A stretch of DNA of 22,200 bases from an uncultured Collinsella sp. GTDB taxonomy: Bacteria; Actinomycetota; Coriobacteriia; Coriobacteriales; Coriobacteriaceae. Positions 1 to 8,317 of the stretch are shown here, piece after piece. Made by a program: the position numbers and the translations under genes. Positions within the stretch are counted from its first letter, which is position 1. Each line of letters opens with the position of its first letter. The notes under the pieces are model-generated. The model was not told the origin of the DNA. It searched no databases and saw nothing but the letters and a program-made list of their open reading frames with translations. Location: assembly GCA_900547285.1 (NCBI GenBank), contig URGF01000019.1:1-22200 (forward strand), in the 5' to 3' direction.

Positions 1-475
1 GCAGCGCATCGCAACTGGTGCACGTGTTGCCGAGCGACGGGGCTTTGGAGGCTCGCGCGCCCACGGGCTTGTAGCCGCAGCGCTTATGAAGGGAGTCGCG
101 GATCTCGCCCGGCGCGCAGCCAAGAGCGGGCACGATGGCGAGTGCGTTGGCGTTGGCCGTGTCGATGGCAATGTGCCCGGCTTCGTTGGGTGCGTGCGCG
201 ATGGCGATGCTCTCGTCGTTATCGGTTCGATAGGGAATGCCGAAGGCCGCGACCGAGGTCTCTTTGTGACACTTCCAGCACTCGCGCTTGCCCAGTACTA
301 GATATATATACGGCGCCGAGAGGTCGGATCGGTCAACACCGGGCAGCCACTCGGCAAAGGGTTCGGGGTTGACGCCGCTAGGTACATACCAGATCTTCTT
401 GGTTCGGTCCCATTTGGCGCCCAGCGCCTTGGCTTCTTCTTTGTGCGAAAAGGGAACATCGAGCTCGGTGCGCAT
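1..475 (-). CDS. DUF5710 domain protein with two CxxC pairs (3' part outside window)
   Basis: This reading frame starts at an ATG at 475 and stays open to the left edge, so 158 residues are visible and the C-terminus is missing. The start is preceded by AAGGAG with a 5-nt spacer. Residues 3-46 match the DUF5710 pattern: a VPFxxKxEAKALGAKWD stretch, then a WYVPxG motif and an AEWLP end. Two cysteine pairs follow, C66-x2-C69 and C152-x2-C155, which could form a zinc-ribbon-like site. The function of DUF5710 is not known to me; it is often found fused to DNA-processing domains. No signal peptide or membrane segment is visible, so a cytoplasmic protein is likely. No downstream gene can be seen. 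Confidence 0.8.
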   Translation of the reverse strand, partial: MRTELDVPFSHKEEAKALGAKWDRTKKIWYVPSGVNPEPFAEWLPGVDRSDLSAPYIYLVLGKRECWKCHKETSVAAFGIPYRTDNDESIAIAHAPNEAGHIAIDTANANALAIVPALGCAPGEIRDSLHKRCGYKPVGARASKAPSLGNTCTSCDAL

Positions 476-832
476 GGCGGCTCCTTGGTGCTGCAGGTGC
501 AAGTGGCTCAAGGATACCGCAGAGCGCAGACATCGCGGCGTTTTGCTGAGAAGTTGCGGTTCGGATGGGTTCGAGACGCGTTGGTCTCGGCCTCGGTGGC
601 TATTGGGGCGGTTTTGATTGACTGCGGAGTCAGCCGGGATAGGCACTTGGGTTGCTGACGCGGTTTTGTGCATGGGCAGGGTGGTTGTTTGAGCGGTTGG
701 AGCAGTTTGCGGCGCAGTTTTGTGCCTGGCTATTGTTGATGTTGGGGTATTGAATTTATTTGGCAGCCATTCGTCAGGTGAATTGATGCTACGTTGCGAT
801 GATGGTTGGAGCTGCCAGCGGATTTGGCGACA
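476..832. other. Intergenic stretch without a recognised gene
   Basis: No reading frame here has a convincing start site, codon pattern or family match. It holds the upstream region of the minus-strand DUF5710 gene and the tail beyond the tRNA-Val terminator. Two short direct copies of GTTTTGTGCnTGG occur near 663 and 716; they are too short to interpret. I see no clear promoter for the DUF5710 gene. Confidence 0.4.
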
Positions 833-870
833 TAAAACAAAACAGCCCAGAGACATAGCCTCTGAGCTGT
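833..870 (-). terminator. Rho-independent terminator of tRNA-Val
   Basis: Read on the minus strand, an 11-bp stem (arms 860-870 and 842-852, one G-T pair) with a 7-nt loop is followed by a T-rich run (TTTGTTTT). It lies 7 bases past the tRNA CCA end, as expected for a single-tRNA transcript. Confidence 0.85.
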
Positions 871-877
871 GAACAAT

Positions 878-952
878 TGGTGGGCGTTAGAAGATTTGAA
901 CTTCTGACCTCTTCCGTGTCAGGGAAGCGCTCTCCCCCTGAGCTAAACGCCC
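878..952 (-). tRNA. tRNA-Val (anticodon GAC)
   Basis: The minus strand folds as a complete cloverleaf. The acceptor arms are GGGCGTT and AACGCCC. The D arm has GCTC/GAGC, the anticodon stem CTTCC/GGAAG encloses the loop CTGACAC, and the T arm AGAAG/CTTCT encloses TTCAAAT. The anticodon GAC reads GTC and GTT valine codons. The 3' CCA is encoded. It has its own promoter and terminator, so it appears to be a monocistronic tRNA gene. Confidence 0.97.
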
Positions 953-981
953 GATCAAGGGTGCGCAAGTGCGCAAGGGAT

Positions 982-1010
982 AATATAACGGAGCCTGAAC
1001 TCGGTGGCAA
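982..1010 (-). promoter_or_regulatory. Promoter of tRNA-Val
   Basis: On the minus strand TTGCCA (1005-1010) is separated by 17 nt from TATATT (982-987). This is a good sigma-70-type promoter. It places the start near 975, about 23 bases before the mature tRNA 5' end. Confidence 0.75.
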
Positions 1011-1241
1011 GAACATTTTTAAAAATCGCTTACATTGTGGAATTCGAGGGCTTTGTCATATCCATTTCAAAAGAGTCTGCTGCCGCGATTTGGCTGTCGC
1101 ATAATGCAGGGCCATTGCGGTATCGAGCTATAGAAAGACGCCTGCGGAATTGTCCTACCGATAAGCGGACAAGCCTCCGGCTGGTGCCTTCGCCGTGGTA
1201 AGGTAAGCCGAATTGCTTCCAGACTGTTTCGGGGGAGTGGA

Positions 1242-2264
1242 ATGAGCAAAGAGCGTGTCGAGCAGGTCGAAGGCGCAGGGGCTTCGGTGCCGATGACCGA
1301 TATATCGAACATTGATGTGCCCGAGGGCACCGACGAGCTCAGCCGCAGCACCCGCCGCGCCTGGCGCGAGCGCCTGAACAGCGCTTCGACGCGCAAGTTG
1401 ATCACAGGCGTCTTGGCTACGCTGGTGGGTGGTTCGTTTTGGGGCTTCTCGGGCACCAGCGCGAGTTTTCTGTTCGATACCTATCACGTCGACACCTTGT
1501 GGCTTATGAGCGTGCGCCAGATTCTCGCCGGTCTACTCTTTATGACCGTGGTTGTTACGCGCGACCGCGAGCGCCTGATTAAGCTCTGGACCACACCCGC
1601 CGATTGCAAGCAGCTGCTGCTCTTTACCGCCTTTGGCCTGCTGTTCAACCAGTTTTGCTATCTTTCGGCCGTGCGCCTGACGAACGCCGGAACCGCGACG
1701 GTGCTCCAGTGCCTGCAGCTCGTTATCATCATGGGCTACACCTGCGTGACCGATCGCCGCATGCCGCGTACTCGTGAAGTCATCGGCATTGGCCTGGCTC
1801 TGGGTGGAACTTTTTTAATCGCCACCGGCGGCGACCCCACCAGTCTGAATATCTCGCCGCTTGGCCTGGCATCAGGTCTTATGTGTGCGGTCAGCGCCAC
1901 GTGTATGGCGGTGATTCCCGCCAAGATTCTGCCCGAATACGGCAGCCCCATCGTCACGGGCTCGGCAATGCTCACGGCGGGCGTGGTCTCGTGTGTCTTC
2001 GTGCGGCCCTGGGCACATATGCCGGCGCTGGACGCTGCCGGCGTCGAGGCGCTCGCGGTGTTCGTGGTTATCGGATCGTTTTTTGCTTACATGCTCTATA
2101 TGCAGGGCGTTAAGGATATCGGCTCGGTGCGTGCGAGCCTCATCGGAACTGTGGAGCCGGTTTCGGCGACCATCACCAGCGCCGTTATGCTGGGTACGGT
2201 GTTTTTGCCGACCGACCTTATCGGCTTTGCCATGATCATCGTGATGATGTTCCTCACGGTGTAG
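1242..2264 (+). CDS. DMT-superfamily (EamA) transporter
   Basis: This 340-residue protein has the two-repeat EamA layout of the drug/metabolite transporter superfamily. A polar N-terminal tail of about 50 residues precedes roughly ten hydrophobic segments. The first EamA half begins near TLVGGSFWGFSGTSASFL and the second near SGLMCAVSATCMAV. The motif around AVRLTNAGTATVLQ is typical of the family. Members export amino acids or other small metabolites across the plasma membrane; the substrate cannot be told from sequence. The ATG at 1242 follows GGGGGAG at good spacing. The C-terminus stops soon after the last hydrophobic segment, slightly shorter than many relatives. The 289 bases between the tRNA-Val and this start contain the tRNA promoter and otherwise nothing I can name. 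No clear terminator follows. Confidence 0.88.
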   Translation: MSKERVEQVEGAGASVPMTDISNIDVPEGTDELSRSTRRAWRERLNSASTRKLITGVLATLVGGSFWGFSGTSASFLFDTYHVDTLWLMSVRQILAGLLFMTVVVTRDRERLIKLWTTPADCKQLLLFTAFGLLFNQFCYLSAVRLTNAGTATVLQCLQLVIIMGYTCVTDRRMPRTREVIGIGLALGGTFLIATGGDPTSLNISPLGLASGLMCAVSATCMAVIPAKILPEYGSPIVTGSAMLTAGVVSCVFVRPWAHMPALDAAGVEALAVFVVIGSFFAYMLYMQGVKDIGSVRASLIGTVEPVSATITSAVMLGTVFLPTDLIGFAMIIVMMFLTV

Positions 2265-2413
2265 CTGGCGCCGCTGCCAAGACGGAAAAGGTGTTGTGCC
2301 GCATTTTCGCCAATTGATGTCCGTGTCTGGAGTTTAGCTGTCGATGCTCAAAATGCCATAAACTAGTAATGTTATGGACTTTTTCATTGCGACTCAATTG
2401 CGAGGATTTCTTT

Positions 2414-4726
2414 ATGGCTGGTAATCACTTTAAGGGCAGCGATAGCGGCCGTCCTGCAGTTCCGCCGCGTCCGAACGGGGCTGGTAAGGCCGGCACGCCG
2501 GGCGGCGCTGGACAGGGCGGTTCCGGTAAGCGCGTGTCCCCGGGCGAGACGGCGATGTTTACCGCTCTGTACGAGCAGTCTCAAAAGGCAAAAAAGACCG
2601 GCCGTGCAAGAGGGAATGTCTTTGCGGGCGGTGCAACCTCCACGTCGCAGCCGAGCGGGGCTCCTTCGGTACCCGCGAACAACGCAGGTGCTGCCAACGC
2701 CGCGAATGCCGCCGGCAACGTTAATGCCGACAAGGCCGCCAACAATACTCCCTCTGCCGGTGGCGCGGGGCTTACGGGTAACCTTGGCACGATTTACACC
2801 GGCGCCTCCGAGACTGGCACGTTCGCCCGCCTGGATGATAGCGGTGCCGAGTTTGCGGGCTCGGGTTCCAAGGAAGATTATTACGATTTTGGCTTGAACT
2901 ACGGTGGCGACGCTTCGCCGAGTTCGACCTCTGACGGTCTGGTCCGTCATCGCCATCGCAAGGGCGAGCGCAAAAAGCGTCACACCGGCGCCATTATTGC
3001 CGTTGTAGTCGCGGTGCTTCTCGTTGCGCTTGGCGCAAGCGGCTTTATGCTGCTTAACTCGGCAAAGACCGTAAAGAGCGAAGCGAAGGAGGCTGTCGAG
3101 ATCGTCGGTGGCCTTAAGGACAAGGTCACGTCGGGCGATTTTTCGACGCTGCCTGACGACGCGAAGAAGATCGATGAGCTCTGCGACAGCATGAAGGCGG
3201 AGACCTCGAGCCCGCTGTGGACGGCGGCATCGTTTATCCCGGTGTATGGCAGTGACATCAACGCAGCCCGCACCATGATCGACGCCCTGTCCGATGTCTC
3301 GAGCAACGCGCTGGTTCCCATGGCCGACAACCTTTCGCAGGCCACGCCCGGCAAGCTGTTCCAGGACGGCATGATTAACGTGTCCGCGCTGCAGGCGGTC
3401 GCCGATTCGCTTTCCAGCAGCTCGAAGGTGTTCAAGAGCGCCAACGAGAAGGTCCAGGGCATTGGCGATACTCATATTTCCCAGGTGACCGAGCTGGTCG
3501 ATAAGGCCAAGGACGGCTTTGCCACCCTCAACGGTGCGGTTGACGCGGCGGAGAAGGTCGCCCCCGTCCTTCCCCAGATGCTCGGCGCCAACGGCCAGAC
3601 GCGCAACTACCTTATGTACGCCATGAACAACGTCGAGATTCGTGCTTGCGGCGGCTTTGGCGGTTCGCAGGGCCTGATTTCGGTCACTGACGGCCAGATG
3701 TCGATTGGCGAGTTTGTTCCCCGCATTGGACTCAGCGAGGATGAGGCAGTCGAGAGCGTCGACGAAGAGGATGAGGCGCTGTTCGGCAACCACAGTAACC
3801 TGTACAACTCGGGCAATACCTATTCGCCTGATTGGCCCCGCAACTCGCAGCGTGTCGCCGCGCTGTGGAAGTCCCAGTATGGACAGGACGTTGATGGCGT
3901 CATCGGTATCGACCCGGTGTTCCTGCAGTATCTGCTGGGCCTGGTCGGTAACGTGTCACTGCCCGACGGAACGGTTGTCGACGGCACCAACGCCGCAAAG
4001 GTCCTCATGCACGATGTGTACTGGAACTATCCGGTCGAGGAGTCTGACGGCATCTTTGCATCCGTCGCCAGCGCTGCCTTCGACAAGATCCTTGGCGGTA
4101 TCGGCGATGTCGATGTTACGAAGCTTGTCAGCGCCGTTGAGCGCGGTGCCGAAGAGGGCCGCCTGATCGCGTGGATGAGAAACGATGATGAGCAGAGTGC
4201 CATCAAAGAGACGGGCATTGACGCTTCGCTGCCCGATCCGGATGACCCGAGTGCCGATCCTGTTGCCGGCGTTTACTTTAACAACCTGAGCTTCTCCAAG
4301 CTCGACTGGTATCTGAACGCCGACACGCAGATCGGCCAGGGCATCAAGAACGGCGACGGCACGTGCTCGTATCGCATCACCGTTACTCTGACGAACATCA
4401 TGACGCAGGAGGAGGCAGGCAAGCTGCCCGACTACGTTGCGGCGAGCGCACCCGATGCCGCGCGTGACGACGAACGCCTGAATGTCTCGTTGTTTGCCCC
4501 GACGGGCGGCAACATCAGTGACCTTACGGTTGAGGGCACACAGTTTGGTCTTGGCGCCGCTACGTGGCATGGAATCCCCTTCTATTCGGGCACCGTTGAC
4601 CTGCATGCTGGCGAGACGACGACGATCACGTATACGCTGACCACGTCGGCCGAGGCGGGGGACAAGCCGCTTACGCTGCGTCAGACTCCTACATGCCAGG
4701 CGGCTCGCGACAGCGCGTCGGCGTAG
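2414..4726 (+). CDS. DUF4012 domain membrane-anchored protein
   Basis: I chose the ATG at 2414, which gives 770 residues. An in-frame ATG at 2369 would add 15 residues of unlike composition. The upstream AGGA at 2403-2406 is a modest ribosome site. Residues 1-190 are a Gly/Ala/Asn/Ser-rich tail that ends in a basic cluster (RHRHRKGERKKRH). One transmembrane helix follows at about 192-215, so the bulk of the protein is predicted to be outside the cell. Residues 397-430 (RNYLMYAMNNVEIRACGG, then GSQG and DG) and 493-501 (VDGVIGIDP) are hallmarks of DUF4012. The biochemical role of DUF4012 is unknown; an envelope role is inferred from topology. It is apparently a single-gene unit closed by a terminator. 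Confidence 0.85.
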   Translation: MAGNHFKGSDSGRPAVPPRPNGAGKAGTPGGAGQGGSGKRVSPGETAMFTALYEQSQKAKKTGRARGNVFAGGATSTSQPSGAPSVPANNAGAANAANAAGNVNADKAANNTPSAGGAGLTGNLGTIYTGASETGTFARLDDSGAEFAGSGSKEDYYDFGLNYGGDASPSSTSDGLVRHRHRKGERKKRHTGAIIAVVVAVLLVALGASGFMLLNSAKTVKSEAKEAVEIVGGLKDKVTSGDFSTLPDDAKKIDELCDSMKAETSSPLWTAASFIPVYGSDINAARTMIDALSDVSSNALVPMADNLSQATPGKLFQDGMINVSALQAVADSLSSSSKVFKSANEKVQGIGDTHISQVTELVDKAKDGFATLNGAVDAAEKVAPVLPQMLGANGQTRNYLMYAMNNVEIRACGGFGGSQGLISVTDGQMSIGEFVPRIGLSEDEAVESVDEEDEALFGNHSNLYNSGNTYSPDWPRNSQRVAALWKSQYGQDVDGVIGIDPVFLQYLLGLVGNVSLPDGTVVDGTNAAKVLMHDVYWNYPVEESDGIFASVASAAFDKILGGIGDVDVTKLVSAVERGAEEGRLIAWMRNDDEQSAIKETGIDASLPDPDDPSADPVAGVYFNNLSFSKLDWYLNADTQIGQGIKNGDGTCSYRITVTLTNIMTQEEAGKLPDYVAASAPDAARDDERLNVSLFAPTGGNISDLTVEGTQFGLGAATWHGIPFYSGTVDLHAGETTTITYTLTTSAEAGDKPLTLRQTPTCQAARDSASA

Positions 4727-4763
4727 GGTTTTTCTGGTAGCGCAGATAATCGAGTACCATTTT

Positions 4764-4796
4764 GGGGCGGACAGGCAATCTGTTCGCCCCTATTTT
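4764..4796 (+). terminator. Hairpin terminator after the DUF4012 gene
   Basis: An 11-bp stem (4764-4774 with 4780-4790, one G-T pair) with a 5-nt loop GCAAT is followed by TATTTT. It ends only 3 bases before the AAGGAG ribosome site of the next gene. A weak promoter possibility for that gene (TTTCTG, 18 nt, TACCAT at 4755-4760) lies upstream of the hairpin, in which case the hairpin would sit in the glmM leader. Confidence 0.75.
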
Positions 4797-4809
4797 GTAA
4801 GGAGAGCGC

Positions 4810-6141
4810 ATGAAGTACTTTGGCACCGACGGCTTTCGCGGTGAGGCCAACGTTGGGCTGACGGTAGAGCACGCTTATAAGATTGGCCGTTTTGTGGGCT
4901 GGTATTACGGCGCCAACCGCGAGCGCAAGGCACGCGTGATCGTGGGCAAGGACACGCGTCGCTCGAGTTATATGTTTGAGGCGGCGCTGGTGAGCGGCCT
5001 GGTCGCGAGCGGTGCGGACGCCTATATGCTGCATGTGATCCCGACGCCGGGCGTAGCGCATCAGACTGTGGAAGGCTGCTTCGATTGCGGCATCATGATC
5101 AGCGCGAGCCACAACCCGTTTTGCGATAACGGCATTAAGCTAGTCAACAGCGACGGCTTTAAGATGGACGAGGACGTACTGGAGCTCATCGAGGACTATA
5201 TCGATGGCAAGAGCGAGGTGCCGCTGGCAACGGGCAACCACATCGGCGCCACGGTGGACTACATGCAGGGTCGCAACCGCTACATTGCTTCGCTCATCGC
5301 CAGCGCGAACTTTTCGCTGCAGGGCGTCAAGATCGGTATCGACTGCGCCAACGGCTCGGCATCCTCGGTGGCCAAGCCGGTGTTCGACGCACTGGGCGCC
5401 GATGTGCGCGTGATCAATGCCGCGCCCGACGGCTTTAACATCAATGTCGACTGCGGCTCTACGCATATTGAGCGCCTGCAGCGCCACGTGGTGGAGCAGG
5501 GCCTGGATGTGGGTTTTGCCTACGATGGCGATGCCGACCGCTGCCTGGCCGTGGACGAGCGCGGCCGCGTGGTCGACGGTGACCAGATCCTGTACGTGTG
5601 CGGTGTGTACCTGAACAAGCACGGGCGTCTCTCGGGCGGTACCGTGGTGCCGACGATCGCCAGCAACTTTGGCCTGATCAAGTCGTTGGAGCTTGCCGGC
5701 CTGAGTGCCGTGACCAGCGGCGTGGGCGACCGTCACGTGTATGCCAAGATGCGCGAGGGCGGCTACAGCCTGGGCGGCGAGCAGACGGGCCACACGATTT
5801 TTGGTGATATCGAGCGCACGGGCGACGGCATTATGACCTCGCTGCGCGTGATGGAAGTGATTCGTGCCGAGCGCGAGACGCTCTCGCAGCTCACGGCTCC
5901 GTGCAAGCTACTGCCGCAGGCTCAGGTTGCTGTACGCGTGGCGGATAAAGATGCCGCGCTGGGCAACATGGGCGTGCAAGCCGCCATCGCCGAGGCCGAG
6001 GCGTCGCTGGCGGGCGAGGGCCGCGTGCTGGTGCGCAAGAGTGGAACCGAGTCGGTGATTCGCGTTTTGGCCGAAGCTCCCGACCAGGCAGCTGCCGACG
6101 TCGCCATGAAGCGCATCGCCGCGGCGCTGGAAGCTCTGTAA
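4810..6141 (+). CDS. glmM: Phosphoglucosamine mutase
   Basis: This enzyme converts glucosamine-6-phosphate to glucosamine-1-phosphate, the step before UDP-GlcNAc for peptidoglycan. The 443 residues match the usual GlmM length of about 445. All four active-site elements are present. These are the phosphoserine loop ISASHNP with Ser100, the Mg-binding DGDADR at 239-244, the sugar loop GGEQTGH at 322-328 and the phosphate loop RKSGTES at 409-415. The N-terminus MKYFGTDGFRG is diagnostic of GlmM rather than a phosphomannomutase. AAGGAG sits 5 nt before the ATG. It is cytoplasmic and probably essential. A strong shared terminator follows. Confidence 0.96.
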   Translation: MKYFGTDGFRGEANVGLTVEHAYKIGRFVGWYYGANRERKARVIVGKDTRRSSYMFEAALVSGLVASGADAYMLHVIPTPGVAHQTVEGCFDCGIMISASHNPFCDNGIKLVNSDGFKMDEDVLELIEDYIDGKSEVPLATGNHIGATVDYMQGRNRYIASLIASANFSLQGVKIGIDCANGSASSVAKPVFDALGADVRVINAAPDGFNINVDCGSTHIERLQRHVVEQGLDVGFAYDGDADRCLAVDERGRVVDGDQILYVCGVYLNKHGRLSGGTVVPTIASNFGLIKSLELAGLSAVTSGVGDRHVYAKMREGGYSLGGEQTGHTIFGDIERTGDGIMTSLRVMEVIRAERETLSQLTAPCKLLPQAQVAVRVADKDAALGNMGVQAAIAEAEASLAGEGRVLVRKSGTESVIRVLAEAPDQAAADVAMKRIAAALEAL

Positions 6142-6177
6142 GGTAGTCATTGGGGACGTTCTTAAACAACTAGGTGG

Positions 6178-6216
6178 AAAGGGGGCGCCGCGGATTGGTT
6201 CCGCGGCGTCCCCTTT
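6178..6216. terminator. Bidirectional terminator between glmM and the M32 gene
   Basis: A 13-bp GC-rich stem (6181-6193 with 6201-6213, one G-T pair) with a 7-nt loop is flanked by AAA on the left and TTT on the right. It can therefore end transcripts from both convergent genes. It lies 37 bases past the glmM stop and 23 bases past the stop of the minus-strand gene. Confidence 0.8.
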
Positions 6217-6238
6217 GCGTTGGCGTGTCGGTTATGCC

Positions 6239-7813
6239 TTACAGCTCGTACAGCGTGGTGAACTTGTCCTGCAGGTAGCTGCAGTAGTAGCGGGCATCGA
6301 ACGCCATGCCGCATGCGCCCTTGATGAGTTCCGGCGCGTCTTTGGCGCGGCCCCACTGCCAAATGTGCTCGCCCAGCCATGCGCGGACGGGTGTCAGGTC
6401 GCCGCTCGCACAGGCGCCGGTAAGGTCGACACCGTCGCGGCACATGGCCGGCACAAACATGGCGTCGTAGGCGCTGCCCAGCGCATAGGTGGGGAAGTAG
6501 CCAAACGAGCCACCGCTCCAGTGCGTATCCTGCAGGCAACCGTGCGTGTCGTCGGGAACCGGAATGCCCAGGTACTCATTCATGAAGCGGTTCCAAAGCG
6601 CGGGGATGTCCTTGGCCGTGGCCTCGCCGGCAAACAGCATGCGCTCAATCTCGTAGCGCACCATAACGTGCAGCGGATAGGTGAGCTCGTCGGCCTCGGT
6701 GCGGATCAACGACGGCTGCGCGATGTTCACGGCGCGGTAGAGCGTGTCCTCGTCTACGTTGCCGTAGACCTCGGGCGCGTGGCGGCGCAGCACCTCGAGC
6801 AGCGGTCCCATAAAGGCACGGCTGCGGCCCACGGTGTTCTCAAAGAAGCGGCTCTGGCTCTCGTGGATGCCCATGGAGGTGCCGCCCTCCAGGCAGGTGC
6901 GCGCATAGGCGGGATTGACGCCCAGCTCGTACATGGTGTGCCCCGCCTCGTGGATGATGCTGTAGACGTTGGAGATGCAATCGTCCTCGTAGATGTGTGT
7001 CGCGATGCGCGCGTCACCCACGGCAAAGCCCTCGCTAAACGGGTGCTCGGTAAAGGCAAGCGTGGTGTCGTCCAGGTTCAGGCCGACGAGCTTCATCAGG
7101 TCGAAGCTCATGGCGCGCTGGGCGGCCTCGGGCACGCGGGCGTGCAAAAAGTCGGCATCGGGCTGCTGGCCGCGCTCGCCGATGGCGTGCACGAGCGGCA
7201 CGACCGTGGCCTTGACCTCCTCGCAAAATGCGTCGAAGCTCTCGGCAGAAAGGCCGCGCTCGTACTGGTCGAGCCAAACGTCGTATGGGTCGCGCTTGGG
7301 GTCCATGAGTTCGGCCTGATGCTTAAGTTGGGCGACGATTCTATCCACATAGGGCTCAAAGCTCGCCCAGTCGTTGGCCGTCTTGGCCTTGTGCCACACG
7401 GCGTCGGCCTCGCAGGTGAGCCTGGTCCAGGCTTCGGCCTCCTCGGTGGGAATAACGCTTGCCTCGCGCTGGTCGCGGCCGAGCACGCGGATCTCGTCGA
7501 GCAGCTGCGGGTCGTCTACGTGTCCGCCTGCAACCGTCTCGCGCGCTAACGAGCGTACGAGCTCAACGGACTTCTCGCTGGTCAGCAGCTTGTGATGCTC
7601 GCCGGCAAGCGTGCCCATGGCGTCGGCACGGGCGGCGGCACCGTTGGCGGGAGCAATGGTCGCGCCGTCAAACTCGGCAATCTTGAGCAGGTACTCGCGG
7701 GTCCACAGTTTGCCTTCGAGCTTGCGGAATTTTTTGACGGCCTTATCGACCTTCATGCCTTTGGGCGTCTTGCCCGCTGCGGGCTTGGCCTTCTTATCGT
7801 GCTTCTTTTCCAT
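6239..7813 (-). CDS. M32-family zinc carboxypeptidase
   Basis: This 524-residue protein is a thermostable carboxypeptidase 1-type (M32) metallopeptidase that removes C-terminal residues from peptides in the cytoplasm. The zinc motif HEAGH is at 288-292, followed by the M32-specific HESQSRFFEN at 317-326, whose Glu is the third ligand region. The C-terminal part carries YPLHVMVRYEIER and HWSGGSFGYFPTYALGS, both typical of the family. I chose the ATG at 7813, which follows AAGGAT with a 5-nt spacer; an upstream in-frame ATG at 7858 lacks family-like sequence. The first 25 residues are Lys-rich (EKKHDKKAKPAAGK) and look like an extension. It has no neighbours in an operon. Confidence 0.92.
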   Translation of the reverse strand: MEKKHDKKAKPAAGKTPKGMKVDKAVKKFRKLEGKLWTREYLLKIAEFDGATIAPANGAAARADAMGTLAGEHHKLLTSEKSVELVRSLARETVAGGHVDDPQLLDEIRVLGRDQREASVIPTEEAEAWTRLTCEADAVWHKAKTANDWASFEPYVDRIVAQLKHQAELMDPKRDPYDVWLDQYERGLSAESFDAFCEEVKATVVPLVHAIGERGQQPDADFLHARVPEAAQRAMSFDLMKLVGLNLDDTTLAFTEHPFSEGFAVGDARIATHIYEDDCISNVYSIIHEAGHTMYELGVNPAYARTCLEGGTSMGIHESQSRFFENTVGRSRAFMGPLLEVLRRHAPEVYGNVDEDTLYRAVNIAQPSLIRTEADELTYPLHVMVRYEIERMLFAGEATAKDIPALWNRFMNEYLGIPVPDDTHGCLQDTHWSGGSFGYFPTYALGSAYDAMFVPAMCRDGVDLTGACASGDLTPVRAWLGEHIWQWGRAKDAPELIKGACGMAFDARYYCSYLQDKFTTLYEL

Positions 7814-7931
7814 ACCATATCCTTGATCTCGCGAGCCGAACGCCACGGCTGGGCGCACGGCCAGTTTGCACAGCTACCTGCCTTGTACCCAGCACGAACA
7901 AAACGGAACGCGGCGATACGCCCACACAATG

Positions 7932-7940
7932 TGGTATCCT
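7932..7940 (+). promoter_or_regulatory. Candidate extended -10 promoter for the pheST leader
   Basis: TG-G-TATCCT (7932-7940) matches an extended -10 element. No convincing -35 box lies 16-18 nt upstream. It is placed just before the first conserved T-box helix, which is the right position. Confidence 0.4.
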
Positions 7941-7947
7941 ATAGCCC

Positions 7948-8231
7948 AATGCGTTGACGGAGAGGGTTTTGCCCGCCGCGTCGCCGGCAAGAGAGGGAAG
8001 GTCATGGGCTGCAAGCCTTCCTGCGGTGACAAGGGCCAAGCGTTCACTCCCGAGCAGCGACCTCAACGGGCACGCGGCCAGCGGCGGCGAAGCCCCAGTA
8101 GGGAAGCCGTGAGCCTCGCGACAAGGGGCAAAGAGTGGGCGCGGCGGGCCAGACATCCGCCGGGTCAAACAAGGTGGTACCGCGGAATTCAACCGTCCTT
8201 GGGCAATGCACATGCCCGAGGGCGGTTTTTT
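7948..8231 (+). promoter_or_regulatory. T-box riboswitch, Phe-specific (specifier TTC)
   Basis: The leader has the signatures of a transcriptional T-box. The conserved AAGGTGGTACCGCGG is at 8171-8185. Its TGGT bulge can pair with the ACCA end of uncharged tRNA-Phe. Stem I shows GAGAGG at 7991 and the distal hairpin GGAAGG/CCTTCC (7996-8021). The specifier region reads GCG-TTC-ACTCCCGAG, and TTC at 8043-8045 is a phenylalanine codon in the expected place before the conserved ACTCCxGAG. Known mechanism: uncharged tRNA-Phe stabilises the antiterminator and allows pheST transcription; charged tRNA lets the terminator at 8193 form. Confidence 0.93.
8193..8231 (+). terminator. T-box terminator hairpin
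   Basis: A 13-bp stem (8193-8205 with 8213-8225, two G-T pairs) with the loop ATGCACA is followed by six T residues. It is mutually exclusive with the antiterminator that starts in the conserved T-box sequence. It lies 86 bases before pheS. Confidence 0.92.
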
Positions 8232-8317
8232 GTTACCGAACCGGGCCGCGTTTTCGCAACGTCAGACGGCGGCAGCCGCCTCGGCAAGCGGGGAGCGCGA
8301 GAGACGAAAGGGAAGAC

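Noticed and set aside
877..1104. Short plus-strand frame with a sequence like VRRFELLTSSVSGKRSPPELNAR
   Set aside because: It is the antisense translation of tRNA-Val, a well-known false protein.
2384..3793. 469-residue minus-strand open frame
   Set aside because: It is antisense to the DUF4012 gene, Arg/Ala-rich and without a recognisable domain.
6215..7549. 444-residue plus-strand open frame
   Set aside because: It is antisense to the M32 carboxypeptidase, which has its HEAGH and HESQ motifs on the minus strand.
8135..8317. N-terminal extension of pheS
   Set aside because: This stretch is the end of the T-box and its terminator. The ribosome site and family alignment place the start at 8318.
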